Source: an uncultured Corynebacterium sp. (GTDB lineage: Bacteria; Actinomycetota; Actinomycetes; Mycobacteriales; Mycobacteriaceae). Taken from it: a stretch of DNA of 64,000 nt. Numbering within the stretch: the stretch's first letter is position 1; every line of letters begins with the position of its first letter. The position numbers and the translations under genes are program-made. The DNA lies in contig CAMIFC010000003.1 in the NCBI GenBank assembly GCA_946220775.1, positions 124,001 through 188,000 on the forward strand, read 5' to 3'. Under the pieces are notes generated by a model. It had not been told where the DNA came from. It did no database searches and saw only the letters and a list, made by a program, of their open reading frames with translations. Of the stretch, positions 34,478 through 42,421 are shown piece by piece.

Positions 34478-35575
34478 CTAGACGATCAGCAGGTCAGTGC
34501 TGGACGCATTGCAGGATTCCGCGCCATCGGCTGTCACGATGTAAGTGTTTTCAATCCGCAGCCCCGTCTTACCCGGAATATAGATTCCCGGCTCCACCGT
34601 GAGCGTCATTCCTTCCGCCAGGACTTCGCTGCGATCGACCCGGGCATTGGCCGAAGGAGCTTCGTGAACGTCCAGCCCAACGCCGTGGCCAGTGGAATGA
34701 ATGAAGAAGTCCCCGAATCCTGCTTCGGTGATGATGTCCCGACAGGTCTTGTCAATATCAAACAGGGCCGCGCCAGGTTTCACTGCTGCAGCCCCGGCTC
34801 GTTGTGCATGCAAGGTGACGTCATACAGCTTCTGGGACAGCTCATCGGGTTCACCGACGCATACCGTACGAGTCTGATCAGAAGCATAACCATCGAGATA
34901 GATACCGAAGTCGACGGTCACCAATCCCGGAACGATTCGGTCTCGGGACACACCGGCGTGGGGTTTCGTAGCATTGACGCCACTAGCCAAGATCGTGTCG
35001 AAGCTCAACGCTTCTGCCCCGGCCACACGCAGACGATGCTCTAAGTCTGCGGCCGCCTCCATTTCCGTGCGACCCTCGCGGATTCCGCCTTCTGCGATGA
35101 ACTCCTGCCACACGGTATCAGCCAATTCACCGGCCGCCCGCAACGCTGCAAGCTCCGATTCGTCCTTGACTAGGCGGAGTTTTTCAACTGCACCGGCGTG
35201 AACAGGTGGTAGGTTGCCGTCCACCCGCAGCTTGTCCGCGGCACCCAGCGTCAGACTTGGCTCAACGGCAAAGCCCTTGTCCCCGGCCTTGGCCGGGATG
35301 GTGGCCAGCAGATTCCAGTCAACGATGATCTCCAGGTCCGATGGTTCCCCGGTTTGCAGGCGAATCTGGGTGTCGTACCGACCGTCGGTCCCCACGACTG
35401 CGGTTCCGTCCGCACGCTGGAGCAGCACCGCGTTCGAACCGGTGAAGCCCGTCAAGTACTGAATGTTCTTCAGATCGGTGACCAACAGAGCCGACTGGTC
35501 GGCGGCTTTCAGGGACTCTGCCAATGCCGCGCGGCGGGCGCCGAAGTCATGTGTCGAAGCGTGTTGTGTGCTCAC
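34478..35575 (-). CDS. pepQ: Xaa-Pro aminopeptidase / Xaa-Pro dipeptidase (M24 family)
   Basis: Metal-dependent proline peptidase. 365 residues: N-terminal creatinase-like domain (about 1-130) and the M24 pita-bread domain with metal ligands in VTVDFGIYLDGYASDQTRTV (two Asp), HSTGHGVGLDVHEAP (His) and LTVEPGIYIPGKTGLRIENT (two Glu). Aminopeptidase versus dipeptidase cannot be separated here. Ribosome-binding site GAAAGG; an 11-bp tandem repeat lies just upstream. Confidence 0.92.
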   Translation of the reverse strand: MSTQHASTHDFGARRAALAESLKAADQSALLVTDLKNIQYLTGFTGSNAVLLQRADGTAVVGTDGRYDTQIRLQTGEPSDLEIIVDWNLLATIPAKAGDKGFAVEPSLTLGAADKLRVDGNLPPVHAGAVEKLRLVKDESELAALRAAGELADTVWQEFIAEGGIREGRTEMEAAADLEHRLRVAGAEALSFDTILASGVNATKPHAGVSRDRIVPGLVTVDFGIYLDGYASDQTRTVCVGEPDELSQKLYDVTLHAQRAGAAAVKPGAALFDIDKTCRDIITEAGFGDFFIHSTGHGVGLDVHEAPSANARVDRSEVLAEGMTLTVEPGIYIPGKTGLRIENTYIVTADGAESCNASSTDLLIV

Positions 35576-35598
35576 TGAGGTTGAACCTTTCTGTTGAT

Positions 35599-35625
35599 GG
35601 GGTAATTAGGTTGAGGGGTAATTAG
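35599..35625. repeat. 11-bp direct repeat at the aroQ stop
   Basis: GGGGTAATTAG occurs at 35599-35609 and 35615-35625, spaced 16 bp start to start. The second copy contains the aroQ stop codon (35622-35624), the first repeats it downstream. Looks like a recent short tandem duplication of the aroQ-pepQ junction. Confidence 0.6.
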
Positions 35626-36110
35626 TTGCTGTTGAGCGGATTTGGCTCGTACAAAAACCGAAGCGCGGCGAGGTAACCCTGCAGACCTAGACCAGCGATA
35701 ACCCCTTTCGCCAATGGGCTCAGGAAGCTATGGTGCCGGAATTCCTCGCGGGCGTGCACATTGGAAATGTGCACCTCCACGAAACCAGGACCGTCGGCGA
35801 CTTCTGCCAACGCATCGCGCAGCGCCACGCTGGTATGCGTGAAACCACCGGGATTGATGATGATCGCGCGCCCCTCATCAGCACAAGAATGCACGTAATC
35901 GATCAGAGTGCCTTCTGAATTCGACTGGGAGAAGGTGATGTCGATGCCCAGTGACGCTGCCTCTTGTTCGATCCGTGACTCATAATCAGCCAGGGTGTCC
36001 GCACCGTAGATCTCTGGCTGTCGCTTGCCCAACCTGTTCAAATTCGGGCCATTAATCACCATCACCTTCAGTGGCTCAGAGGACGATTGTGTTGAGTGTG
36101 CCTGTGCCAT
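35622..36110 (-). CDS. aroQ: 3-dehydroquinate dehydratase, type II
   Basis: Dehydrates 3-dehydroquinate in the shikimate pathway. Type II dodecameric family by sequence: INGPNLNRLGKRQPEIYG (catalytic Arg/Tyr loop), NPGGFTHTSVALRDAL and EVHISNVHAREEFRHHSFLS (catalytic His), 162 residues. Fourth in aroC-aroK-aroB-aroQ, 64 bp after aroB. Called aroD in some corynebacterial papers. Confidence 0.96.
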   Translation of the reverse strand: MAQAHSTQSSSEPLKVMVINGPNLNRLGKRQPEIYGADTLADYESRIEQEAASLGIDITFSQSNSEGTLIDYVHSCADEGRAIIINPGGFTHTSVALRDALAEVADGPGFVEVHISNVHAREEFRHHSFLSPLAKGVIAGLGLQGYLAALRFLYEPNPLNSN

Positions 36111-36174
36111 CGTGGCAGCCTCCTAGATCAGAAAATTGGGCGTGGGTGCTTGGGCTTCAGCGCGTACCCGGGTG

Positions 36175-37281
36175 TTAGTGCGCGGCAATCTTGCTCCAGG
36201 CGGCGGCGAGCAGTTCGTCTGATGGACCTTCAAGCCTGGTCGGTTGACCTGCGCCCTCGAGCACAACGAACCGGATGGTTCCCTTGCGGTTCTTCTTATC
36301 CCGCCCCATCACGGAGATGAGGGTATCCAGGCTGTCGTGCGCGTAGGACGTCGCCAACCCAATTGATTCCAGAATCTGTCGATGTTGATCCACCAAGTTC
36401 TGGTCGATTATCCCCGCGGCCTTAGCCAGCTCGGCTTCGAACATCATGCCTACTGCTACCGCTTGACCATGGCGCCACCGGTAGTGTTCCTGCTGTTCAA
36501 CCGCATGTCCGAATGTGTGCCCATAGTTGAGGATTTCGCGGATGTAGGACTCCTTCAAGTCCTGGGCAACGACCTCAGCCTTGACTCGGATTGCTCGCTC
36601 AATCAGCTCCGGCAGGACATCGGATTTCGGGTCGATCGCCGCTGCCGCATCAGCTTCGTAGAGCGCCAAGATTTCGGTATCCCGAATAAAGCCAGCTTTG
36701 ATGATCTCCGCGGATCCTGCGACGATTTCTTCGGTAGGCAAGGTGACCAACGTGTCTAGGTCGATCAGCACAGCGGCCGGCTCATGGAATGCGCCGACCA
36801 GGTTCTTCCCCGCAGCAGTGTTGATTCCAGTCTTGCCACCCACGGCCGCATCGACCATGCCCAGCAACGTCGTAGGAATGTGCACCACGTCGATTCCGCG
36901 CATCCACGTCGCTGCAACAAAGCCGGAAAGATCGGTGGCTGCTCCCCCGCCCACGGAAATGATGCAGTCCTGACGAGTCAACCCCACTTCCGCACACCGA
37001 TCCCAGCACGCTTCAGCGGATGCGACGGTCTTTCCCGATTCCGCGTCCGGCAGCTCGTGGGAAAACACCTCCACGCCGGTTGTGCCTAGGGTCTCGACCA
37101 GTCGCGCAACCGTCGCCGCCAATGCTGGCTGATGGAAAATGAGGTAGCGAGAGGCGTTCGGAGTGGCGTCCTGCAAAGAAGGTACTAAGGACGACAGCCC
37201 ACGCGACATCACGACGTCATACGGCGACGCAGATTCAACGCGAATCGTGCGGATATCGGCGGCGGGGGAAGAATCGGTCAC
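36175..37281 (-). CDS. aroB: 3-dehydroquinate synthase
   Basis: Converts DAHP to 3-dehydroquinate, NAD- and zinc-dependent. Signatures: SVGGGAATDLSGFVAATWMR, HIPTTLLGMVDAAVGGKTGI, EILNYGHTFGHAVEQQEHY (zinc His) and HGQAVAVGMMFE. The GTG at 37281 is chosen: it lies 2 bp after the aroK stop with AGGAG about 9 nt upstream, and gives 368 residues, the usual size; an upstream start would overlap aroK by about 70 bp. Confidence 0.95.
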   Translation of the reverse strand: MTDSSPAADIRTIRVESASPYDVVMSRGLSSLVPSLQDATPNASRYLIFHQPALAATVARLVETLGTTGVEVFSHELPDAESGKTVASAEACWDRCAEVGLTRQDCIISVGGGAATDLSGFVAATWMRGIDVVHIPTTLLGMVDAAVGGKTGINTAAGKNLVGAFHEPAAVLIDLDTLVTLPTEEIVAGSAEIIKAGFIRDTEILALYEADAAAAIDPKSDVLPELIERAIRVKAEVVAQDLKESYIREILNYGHTFGHAVEQQEHYRWRHGQAVAVGMMFEAELAKAAGIIDQNLVDQHRQILESIGLATSYAHDSLDTLISVMGRDKKNRKGTIRFVVLEGAGQPTRLEGPSDELLAAAWSKIAAH

Positions 37282-37283
37282 GA

Positions 37284-37892
37284 TTATGGCTCCTGAATGG
37301 GCTCTGGGCGGGGCGCACGAACAAACGGATTCGGCGCAATAGATTTGCACTCGGTACTGGGAGTATTAGGTGCAGAGTCCTCGAGATACTGCAGGATGGA
37401 CGTCGTTACGCGCTGTGGATCAGACGAGCCCGAACGCACGCGGAAGCTAGCGACTTCCTCGTAAAGCTCCTGCCGTTCCTCAAGCAGTTTCCGATAGGCT
37501 TCGGCAGGATCATCGACGTTAAGCAACGGGCGACTCTGGTTACCGCTGGCCCGCTGGAAGCCCTCTTCCGCTGTCACATGCAAATAAACCACCATGTGAT
37601 CCATCAAGGCAGCGCGTGTGCGCTCACTGATCACGGCGCCACCGCCCAGGGCAACAATTCCCCTGATGTGGAGTGCATCGGCAATGGCCTGCTCCTCGAT
37701 CCGCCGGAACTCCGGCTCCCCAAGGGTAGATAACACCTCACCGCAGGGCTTACCTTCGCGCTCTGCAATCAAGTCATCGGTATCGATCACCGGCAAGTGC
37801 AAGGCGTGGCCAAGACGGCGAGCGATAGTGGACTTCCCACTGGCAGGAGGTCCGACCAACACGACCACTGGCTGTGCTTCTTGTCCGCTCAT
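37284..37892 (-). CDS. aroK: Shikimate kinase
   Basis: Phosphorylates shikimate. P-loop LVGPPASGKSTIARRLG (about 12-28), shikimate-binding DTDDLIAEREGK and GALGGGAV-type region IVALGGGAVISE, lid arginine in NQSRPLLNVDDPAE. 202 residues, about 30 longer than typical through a proline-rich C-terminal tail (STECKSIAPNPFVRAPRPEP). 6 bp after aroC and 2 bp before aroB. Confidence 0.95.
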   Translation of the reverse strand: MSGQEAQPVVVLVGPPASGKSTIARRLGHALHLPVIDTDDLIAEREGKPCGEVLSTLGEPEFRRIEEQAIADALHIRGIVALGGGAVISERTRAALMDHMVVYLHVTAEEGFQRASGNQSRPLLNVDDPAEAYRKLLEERQELYEEVASFRVRSGSSDPQRVTTSILQYLEDSAPNTPSTECKSIAPNPFVRAPRPEPIQEP

Positions 37893-37898
37893 GCGTAC

Positions 37899-39113
37899 CT
37901 ACTCCCCTTCTGAGAACCGCAACCGCTCAGCGATGCGAGCACGGTAGGCGTCTGCATTTCGCTTCGTCTCCTCAATAGAATCACCGCCGAACTTATCCAA
38001 GACGGCGCGCGCCAACACCAGCGCGACCATAGCCTCGGCGACCACACCGGCGGCAGGCACGGCCACCACGTCGGAGCGCTGGTGAATGCCCGTCGCCGCT
38101 TCGCCCGTCGCCATATCGACGGTTTTCAACGCCCGTGGCACCGTGCTGATCGGCTTCATCGCTGCGCGGACGATCAGGTCCTCACCGTTGGTCATACCAC
38201 CTTCAACACCACCAGCACGGTTGGTCAAGCGGTGGACGCCAGTATCCGTACGCTCCATCTCATCGTGTGCCTCGGAACCGCGGCGACGCGCTTCCTCGAA
38301 GCCATCACCGATCTCCACACCCTTGATTGCCTGAATCCCCATCACGGCACTAGCCAATTGGGCGTCCAAGCGAGTATCGCCAGAAACGTGGGAGCCAAGG
38401 CCGATCGGCAGCCCCTTAACTACCACCTCAACGATGCCGCCAAGGGTATCGCCGGACTTCTTGGCCGCCTTAATCTCGTCGATCATCGATTCTTCTGCGG
38501 CCTTATCGAATGCACGAACCGGGGATTCATCGATCGCAGGCAGATCAGCGAAAGATGGCGTTGGCCCCTCGTAGGGTTCCGAACGACCGATGGACACAAC
38601 GTGGCTGAGTACCTCGACGCCCAACACCTCGCGCAGCAAGGCGCGAGCAAACGTGGCGGCAGTGACTCGTGCAGCGGTTTCCCGGGCGGACGCGCGTTCC
38701 AGAATCGGGCGAGCTTCCTCGTGCTCATACTTGAGCATTCCGGAGAAATCCGCATGACCTGGGCGCGGGCGGGTCAACTTAGCACCGCGACCGGACGCCA
38801 TTTCCTTGGCCACGTCCTCGTCGGTCAGATCAACCGGGTCTGCAGACATGATGGTGGTCCACTTGGGCCACTCGGTATTTCCAATCATGACTGCAACCGG
38901 ACTGCCCAGAGTCTTGCCATGGCGTACACCCGCGAGGAACGTCAGCTCATCGGCCTCAAACTTCATTCGAGCCCCGCGACCATACCCCAGGCGACGACGA
39001 GCAAGCTGCTCGGCGACATCCTCTCGGGTCACAGAAAGTCCAGCGGGAAGGTTTTCCACCATAGCGATCAGTGCCTGGCCATGGGATTCACCAGCAGTAG
39101 TCCATCGAAGCAT
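37899..39113 (-). CDS. aroC: Chorismate synthase
   Basis: Last common aromatic step, FMN-dependent. 404 residues with MLRWTTAGESHGQALIAMVE, GAKLTRPRPGHADFSGMLKY, RASARETAARVTAATFA, RAGGVEGGMTNGEDLIVRAA and RSDVVAVPAAGVVAEAMVAL. ATG 39113 fits the invariant N-terminus; a TTG two codons earlier is possible. Heads aroC-K-B-Q and follows the small prepilin peptidase by 13 bp. Confidence 0.97.
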   Translation of the reverse strand: MLRWTTAGESHGQALIAMVENLPAGLSVTREDVAEQLARRRLGYGRGARMKFEADELTFLAGVRHGKTLGSPVAVMIGNTEWPKWTTIMSADPVDLTDEDVAKEMASGRGAKLTRPRPGHADFSGMLKYEHEEARPILERASARETAARVTAATFARALLREVLGVEVLSHVVSIGRSEPYEGPTPSFADLPAIDESPVRAFDKAAEESMIDEIKAAKKSGDTLGGIVEVVVKGLPIGLGSHVSGDTRLDAQLASAVMGIQAIKGVEIGDGFEEARRRGSEAHDEMERTDTGVHRLTNRAGGVEGGMTNGEDLIVRAAMKPISTVPRALKTVDMATGEAATGIHQRSDVVAVPAAGVVAEAMVALVLARAVLDKFGGDSIEETKRNADAYRARIAERLRFSEGE

Positions 39114-39126
39114 GAACAACAGTCTA

Positions 39127-39624
39127 CTAGGTCAGCCATGTGCATTGAGCCACAAGGCAGCCCACCCCAGCGGCGATCCACGCACCCGCTATCATTGCTG
39201 GCCCGAAAGCAGCCGTGCGTCCCAAGTCCCTACCGGCCTGTGCCACGGATAATCTCACACTGAACAGCACCCCTGCTATCCCTAATCCCACCAACCACCA
39301 GATATAGCCCGGCCATGCGGCGATGGTACCGACCACTAGAGCCAATTTGCCGTCCCCACCCCCGAAAACCGAGCTACCGCCGACCGCACCACGAACGGTG
39401 CCGCGTCGAAGTGCGAGCAGATGGAATCCGCTGAACAGCAGCCACCAACTCAGCGCACCGGCCAGTGGACTTCCGCGCCCTGTGGCGGCTGCGGTAATCG
39501 TCATCAGCATGGCGACCACGATGGCCGGGACCACTAGAGCATTAGGAATGCGCTGCGTCCGTGCGTCATGCACGGCGATGATGATCGTCAGTACGCAAAG
39601 CGCCCCACTCCCGACAAAGAACAT
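39127..39624 (-). CDS. Small type IV prepilin-like peptidase (A24 family), catalytic domain only
   Basis: Membrane aspartyl protease of the A24 family. The start at ATG 39624 is supported by GGGGGAG 6 nt upstream and gives 165 residues; reading further upstream enters aroE. Catalytic aspartates: D20 in AVHDARTQRIPN and D91 in the GxGD motif GGGDGKLAL. About five hydrophobic segments. The N-terminal methyltransferase part of PilD is missing, as in Tad-type (FppA/CpaA-like) peptidases. No pilin or tad genes are in this window, so its substrate is unknown. Confidence 0.85.
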   Translation of the reverse strand: MFFVGSGALCVLTIIIAVHDARTQRIPNALVVPAIVVAMLMTITAAATGRGSPLAGALSWWLLFSGFHLLALRRGTVRGAVGGSSVFGGGDGKLALVVGTIAAWPGYIWWLVGLGIAGVLFSVRLSVAQAGRDLGRTAAFGPAMIAGAWIAAGVGCLVAQCTWLT

Positions 39625-39658
39625 TGCCACTCCCCCGATTGGCGATAGTTCGAAAGGC

Positions 39659-40534
39659 TCAAGAAAGATGAGCCAACAACGTCTCCAAGAATAACCCCTC
39701 AGGTGCGGGATGACCGGTGAACAAGCGGAACTGCTCCTCTGCCTGCCCAGCAAGCATCCGAAGCCCGTCGGCGTGAGGCACCCCCTTGGCCTGCGCTGCT
39801 TCCAGCAAACCGGTTGGGTACGGGTCATAAATGACATCTACGATCGATTCTGCACGCACAAACGCCTTTGAGTGTTCGGCAGCGACGTCCTCGGGAACAG
39901 TGGAAACCAGCACACTGGCTTGACCACATTCGTGTCCGAGCTCGGGGGCGTCCATCCGGGTCCATGTGAATTCCATGCCCAATGTTTTGACGAGACTTTG
40001 CAGGTTCAATGCGCGCTCCGAGCGGGCGACCACGTTGATCTTCGCCACGCCAGCGGCGGCCAGGGCTGCAACCGCGGGCCTAGCCGTACCACCATTGCCA
40101 ACAATGATGGCGGTCGAACCAGACAGTTCGATGTCTTCGCCAGTCACGTGGTTAATGCAGGCAGTGAGTCCATCCACATCCGTATTGTCCGCCAGCCACT
40201 TGCCACCTTCTTGTGGCACCAATGTATTCGCGGAACCAATATCTTCCGCACGCTTAGTTGCCAGCCCGGCCAATTCCAGCGCAGCGCCCTTACCTGGCAT
40301 GGTGATGGATAGCCCGCGAATATCTGGGTTATTTGCCCGAACAACCTCACGGATATCGCGCGCTTCGGGCGCCTCGACACGGTAATAAGCCATATCAAGG
40401 CCAAGGGCTTTATACCCTGACTCGTGGATCACCGGCGACAATGAATGATTGATCGGGCTGCCCAAGACTGCACAGCGTGGGCCGCTGAGCTCGACAAATT
40501 CTTTCGCGCTCAGCGCAGTTCCAAAATCAGACAC
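39659..40534 (-). CDS. aroE: Shikimate dehydrogenase
   Basis: NADP-dependent reduction of 3-dehydroshikimate. 291 residues: shikimate site VLGSPINHSLSPVIHE, catalytic lysine in SITMPGKGAALELAG, DNTDVDGLTACIN (Asp) and the nucleotide loop IIVGNGGTARPAVAAL. Followed after 34 bp by the prepilin peptidase, preceded by mltG (113 bp gap). Confidence 0.94.
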   Translation of the reverse strand: MSDFGTALSAKEFVELSGPRCAVLGSPINHSLSPVIHESGYKALGLDMAYYRVEAPEARDIREVVRANNPDIRGLSITMPGKGAALELAGLATKRAEDIGSANTLVPQEGGKWLADNTDVDGLTACINHVTGEDIELSGSTAIIVGNGGTARPAVAALAAAGVAKINVVARSERALNLQSLVKTLGMEFTWTRMDAPELGHECGQASVLVSTVPEDVAAEHSKAFVRAESIVDVIYDPYPTGLLEAAQAKGVPHADGLRMLAGQAEEQFRLFTGHPAPEGLFLETLLAHLS

Positions 40535-40647
40535 GTGCTCAAACTCTCCCTCGACACCCCATCCCCCGTTTTCTGAGGATGGTGGTTCAAACGACTGCTA
40601 CTACCGTAGTCCGATTTCGCGGTGTCAGGGAAATTATTGGGTGAAGG

Positions 40648-41802
40648 TTACCGAGCCGAGTCCAGCACGCCTGCCTCGCGAGACTTCTCGATTGCAGCTT
40701 CATGCTGGTCAAAGTCCCGGTTGAAGACCGTGGTGCCATCTTGGTCAATCGTGACGAAGTACAGCCAGTCGCCTTCCGCCGGATGTTCCATTGCTTGCAA
40801 AGCCTGGAGGCCTGGAGAGGAAATCGGAGTTTCTGGCAGTCCTTTCTTCGCGTAGGTATTCCACGGAGTGAGGCGATGACGGTCCTCGTCAGTCGTCGCG
40901 ACCTCTACTTCTTGCAGGTCGTAGTTCACTGTGGAATCGAATTCCAGCTTCTGTTCGATATGCAAACGGTTGAGGATCACTCGTGCCACCTTGTCGAAGT
41001 CACCCTCTGGCGCCTCGCGCTCTACCAGGGAGGCCGCGGTGATCATCTCGTAAGGCGTTAATCCGACTGTTTGTGCAGCCTGAGTCAGCCCTGTGTCCTC
41101 ATATTGCGCGGCCGACTTTTCGATCAATGCTTTGACGATCTCGAGCGCGTCAGCTGCCGGGTCAAAGAGGTGAACGCCTGGGGAAATCAGCCCTTCGATG
41201 CGGCGTGGGTCGTCCATGCGTGCGTCCACTGCTCCCGTCGCCCATTGTGGGACGCCAAGCTTCTTGGCTGGGGTGTTGATCACCGCATCTTTAAGCTCTT
41301 CCGGGCTGATGCAGTGGTTTTCATCAGTACAAGTCTGTTTGGAAATAAGGCTATAGATACCGTCGCGGGCCTCTCCACCCACCACGGTCACGTCCTGCAG
41401 TGTCATGCCATTGGGGATGTCCACCAGGCCACGACGGTTATTCTCATCCGTCAGCGCCAGTAGCGCAGATCCGGCAGACATTTCCTCCTGCAACGGGTAA
41501 TACCCCGCCTGCAGGGCCGGCTCCGTCTTCTCCGCTTCCTGCATAAACGCCTTGCGGGAGCCCACAATGTTTTGGGAAACCAAGTCGGGTGCAATAGATG
41601 CCAAAGAATCGCCTTCAGAAACCTTAAACATCACGATATTGCCGTTGCCGTCGCCGGAATAGTCACGCTGCCCCACGACTGTCCGCTGGTAATACACGTA
41701 ACCGGAAATGCCCACGAGCAGAACCACCAATGCGATCGCGAGGGCGAGCGCCATTTGGCGGCGCCGGCGATACTTCGGTTGCATACTCCGTCTGAGGGTC
41801 AT
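40648..41802 (-). CDS. mltG: Endolytic murein transglycosylase MltG
   Basis: Membrane-anchored lytic transglycosylase that cuts nascent glycan strands. One N-terminal transmembrane segment (about 17-38, ALALAIALVVLLVGISGYVY), a LysM-like region (VSEGDSLASIAPDLVSQN) and the YceG catalytic domain with the glutamate in ITAASLVEREAPEGDFDKV, then NRLHIEQKLEFDSTVNYDL and a WLYFVTID stretch near the C-terminus. 384 residues. ruvX lies upstream; a 16-bp palindrome sits 34 bp before the start. Confidence 0.94.
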   Translation of the reverse strand: MTLRRSMQPKYRRRRQMALALAIALVVLLVGISGYVYYQRTVVGQRDYSGDGNGNIVMFKVSEGDSLASIAPDLVSQNIVGSRKAFMQEAEKTEPALQAGYYPLQEEMSAGSALLALTDENNRRGLVDIPNGMTLQDVTVVGGEARDGIYSLISKQTCTDENHCISPEELKDAVINTPAKKLGVPQWATGAVDARMDDPRRIEGLISPGVHLFDPAADALEIVKALIEKSAAQYEDTGLTQAAQTVGLTPYEMITAASLVEREAPEGDFDKVARVILNRLHIEQKLEFDSTVNYDLQEVEVATTDEDRHRLTPWNTYAKKGLPETPISSPGLQALQAMEHPAEGDWLYFVTIDQDGTTVFNRDFDQHEAAIEKSREAGVLDSAR

Positions 41803-41835
41803 GCAGCGTTGCCTTTCAGATTCTCTTGGTGGTCC

Positions 41836-41851
41836 TCACATCATGATGTGA
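41836..41851. promoter_or_regulatory. Perfect 16-bp palindrome upstream of mltG
   Basis: TCACATCATGATGTGA is fully self-complementary and lies 34 bp before the mltG start, in the 114-bp gap to ruvX. It is a candidate dimeric repressor or activator site, though a small cruciform or RNA hairpin is possible. It is not the GlxR consensus (TGTGA-N6-TCACA): the half-sites are in the opposite order. Confidence 0.5.
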
Positions 41852-41873
41852 CGTGTGGATGCATGGCTCAATC

Positions 41874-41901
41874 GTCGCGATCATCTACAGAAGATCGCGA
41901 C
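41874..41901 (-). other. Stem-loop after ruvX
   Basis: 9-bp perfect stem GTCGCGATC / GATCGCGAC with a 10-base loop, 16 bp past the ruvX stop. No U-tract follows on the minus strand, so it may be a Rho-type or processing hairpin rather than an intrinsic terminator. Confidence 0.5.
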
Positions 41902-41916
41902 ACGGTAACGATTTAA

Positions 41917-42399
41917 TCACGAAATGACTCTCCGGCGGGAATCTAACCACCCTTGGAGAATGTGAACTGCAGCCGCCTGGTCAATTCCCTTGCGCCCTTT
42001 CTTAGCGCTGACACCCGAGGCTTGGAACGCCTGAGTCGCGGCCATCGTGGACATTCTTTCGTCCACCAATCGCAATGGAAGATCTGGGAGATCTTCGCTT
42101 AAATCTTCGTAAAAGTCCAGCGCTGCAGCGGTGCTAGCGGTGTGATTGCCACGCAGAGCCACGGGAAGGCCAACGACAACCTCGACCACAAAGTTCTCCC
42201 GAACGAGCTCCACCACGCGGGCCACATCGCTGCCGTCAACAGCCGCTTGAACTGTCTCAAGTGGAGACGCCAAAATTCCATCAGGATCACTCAGTGCGAC
42301 CCCAATTCGCACCGATCCTACGTCGAGAGCGAGCCGCCGACCACGCCCCGGATCTGTGTCCGGATCCGGCCGATCGGGGCTAATAGATTCATCCATCAT
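41917..42399 (-). CDS. ruvX: Putative pre-16S rRNA nuclease / Holliday junction resolvase-like YqgF
   Basis: RNase H-fold nuclease of the YqgF/RuvX family, implicated in 16S rRNA 5' maturation. 160 residues: LALDVGSVRIGVALSDPDG (first catalytic Asp), VVVGLPVALRGNHTASTAA and RLVDERMSTMAATQAF, ending KGIDQAAAVHILQGWLD with a second acidic residue. Ribosome-binding site AGGAGG. 22 bp after alaS, a common alaS-ruvX-mltG-aroE order. Confidence 0.93.
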   Translation of the reverse strand: MMDESISPDRPDPDTDPGRGRRLALDVGSVRIGVALSDPDGILASPLETVQAAVDGSDVARVVELVRENFVVEVVVGLPVALRGNHTASTAAALDFYEDLSEDLPDLPLRLVDERMSTMAATQAFQASGVSAKKGRKGIDQAAAVHILQGWLDSRRRVIS

Positions 42400-42421
42400 C
42401 GACTGCTCGCCTCCTGTGGGG

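Noticed and set aside
41836..41851. Reading the mltG palindrome as a GlxR (CRP-type) site
   Set aside because: GlxR sites read TGTGA-N6-TCACA; here the half-sites are reversed (TCACA...TGTGA).
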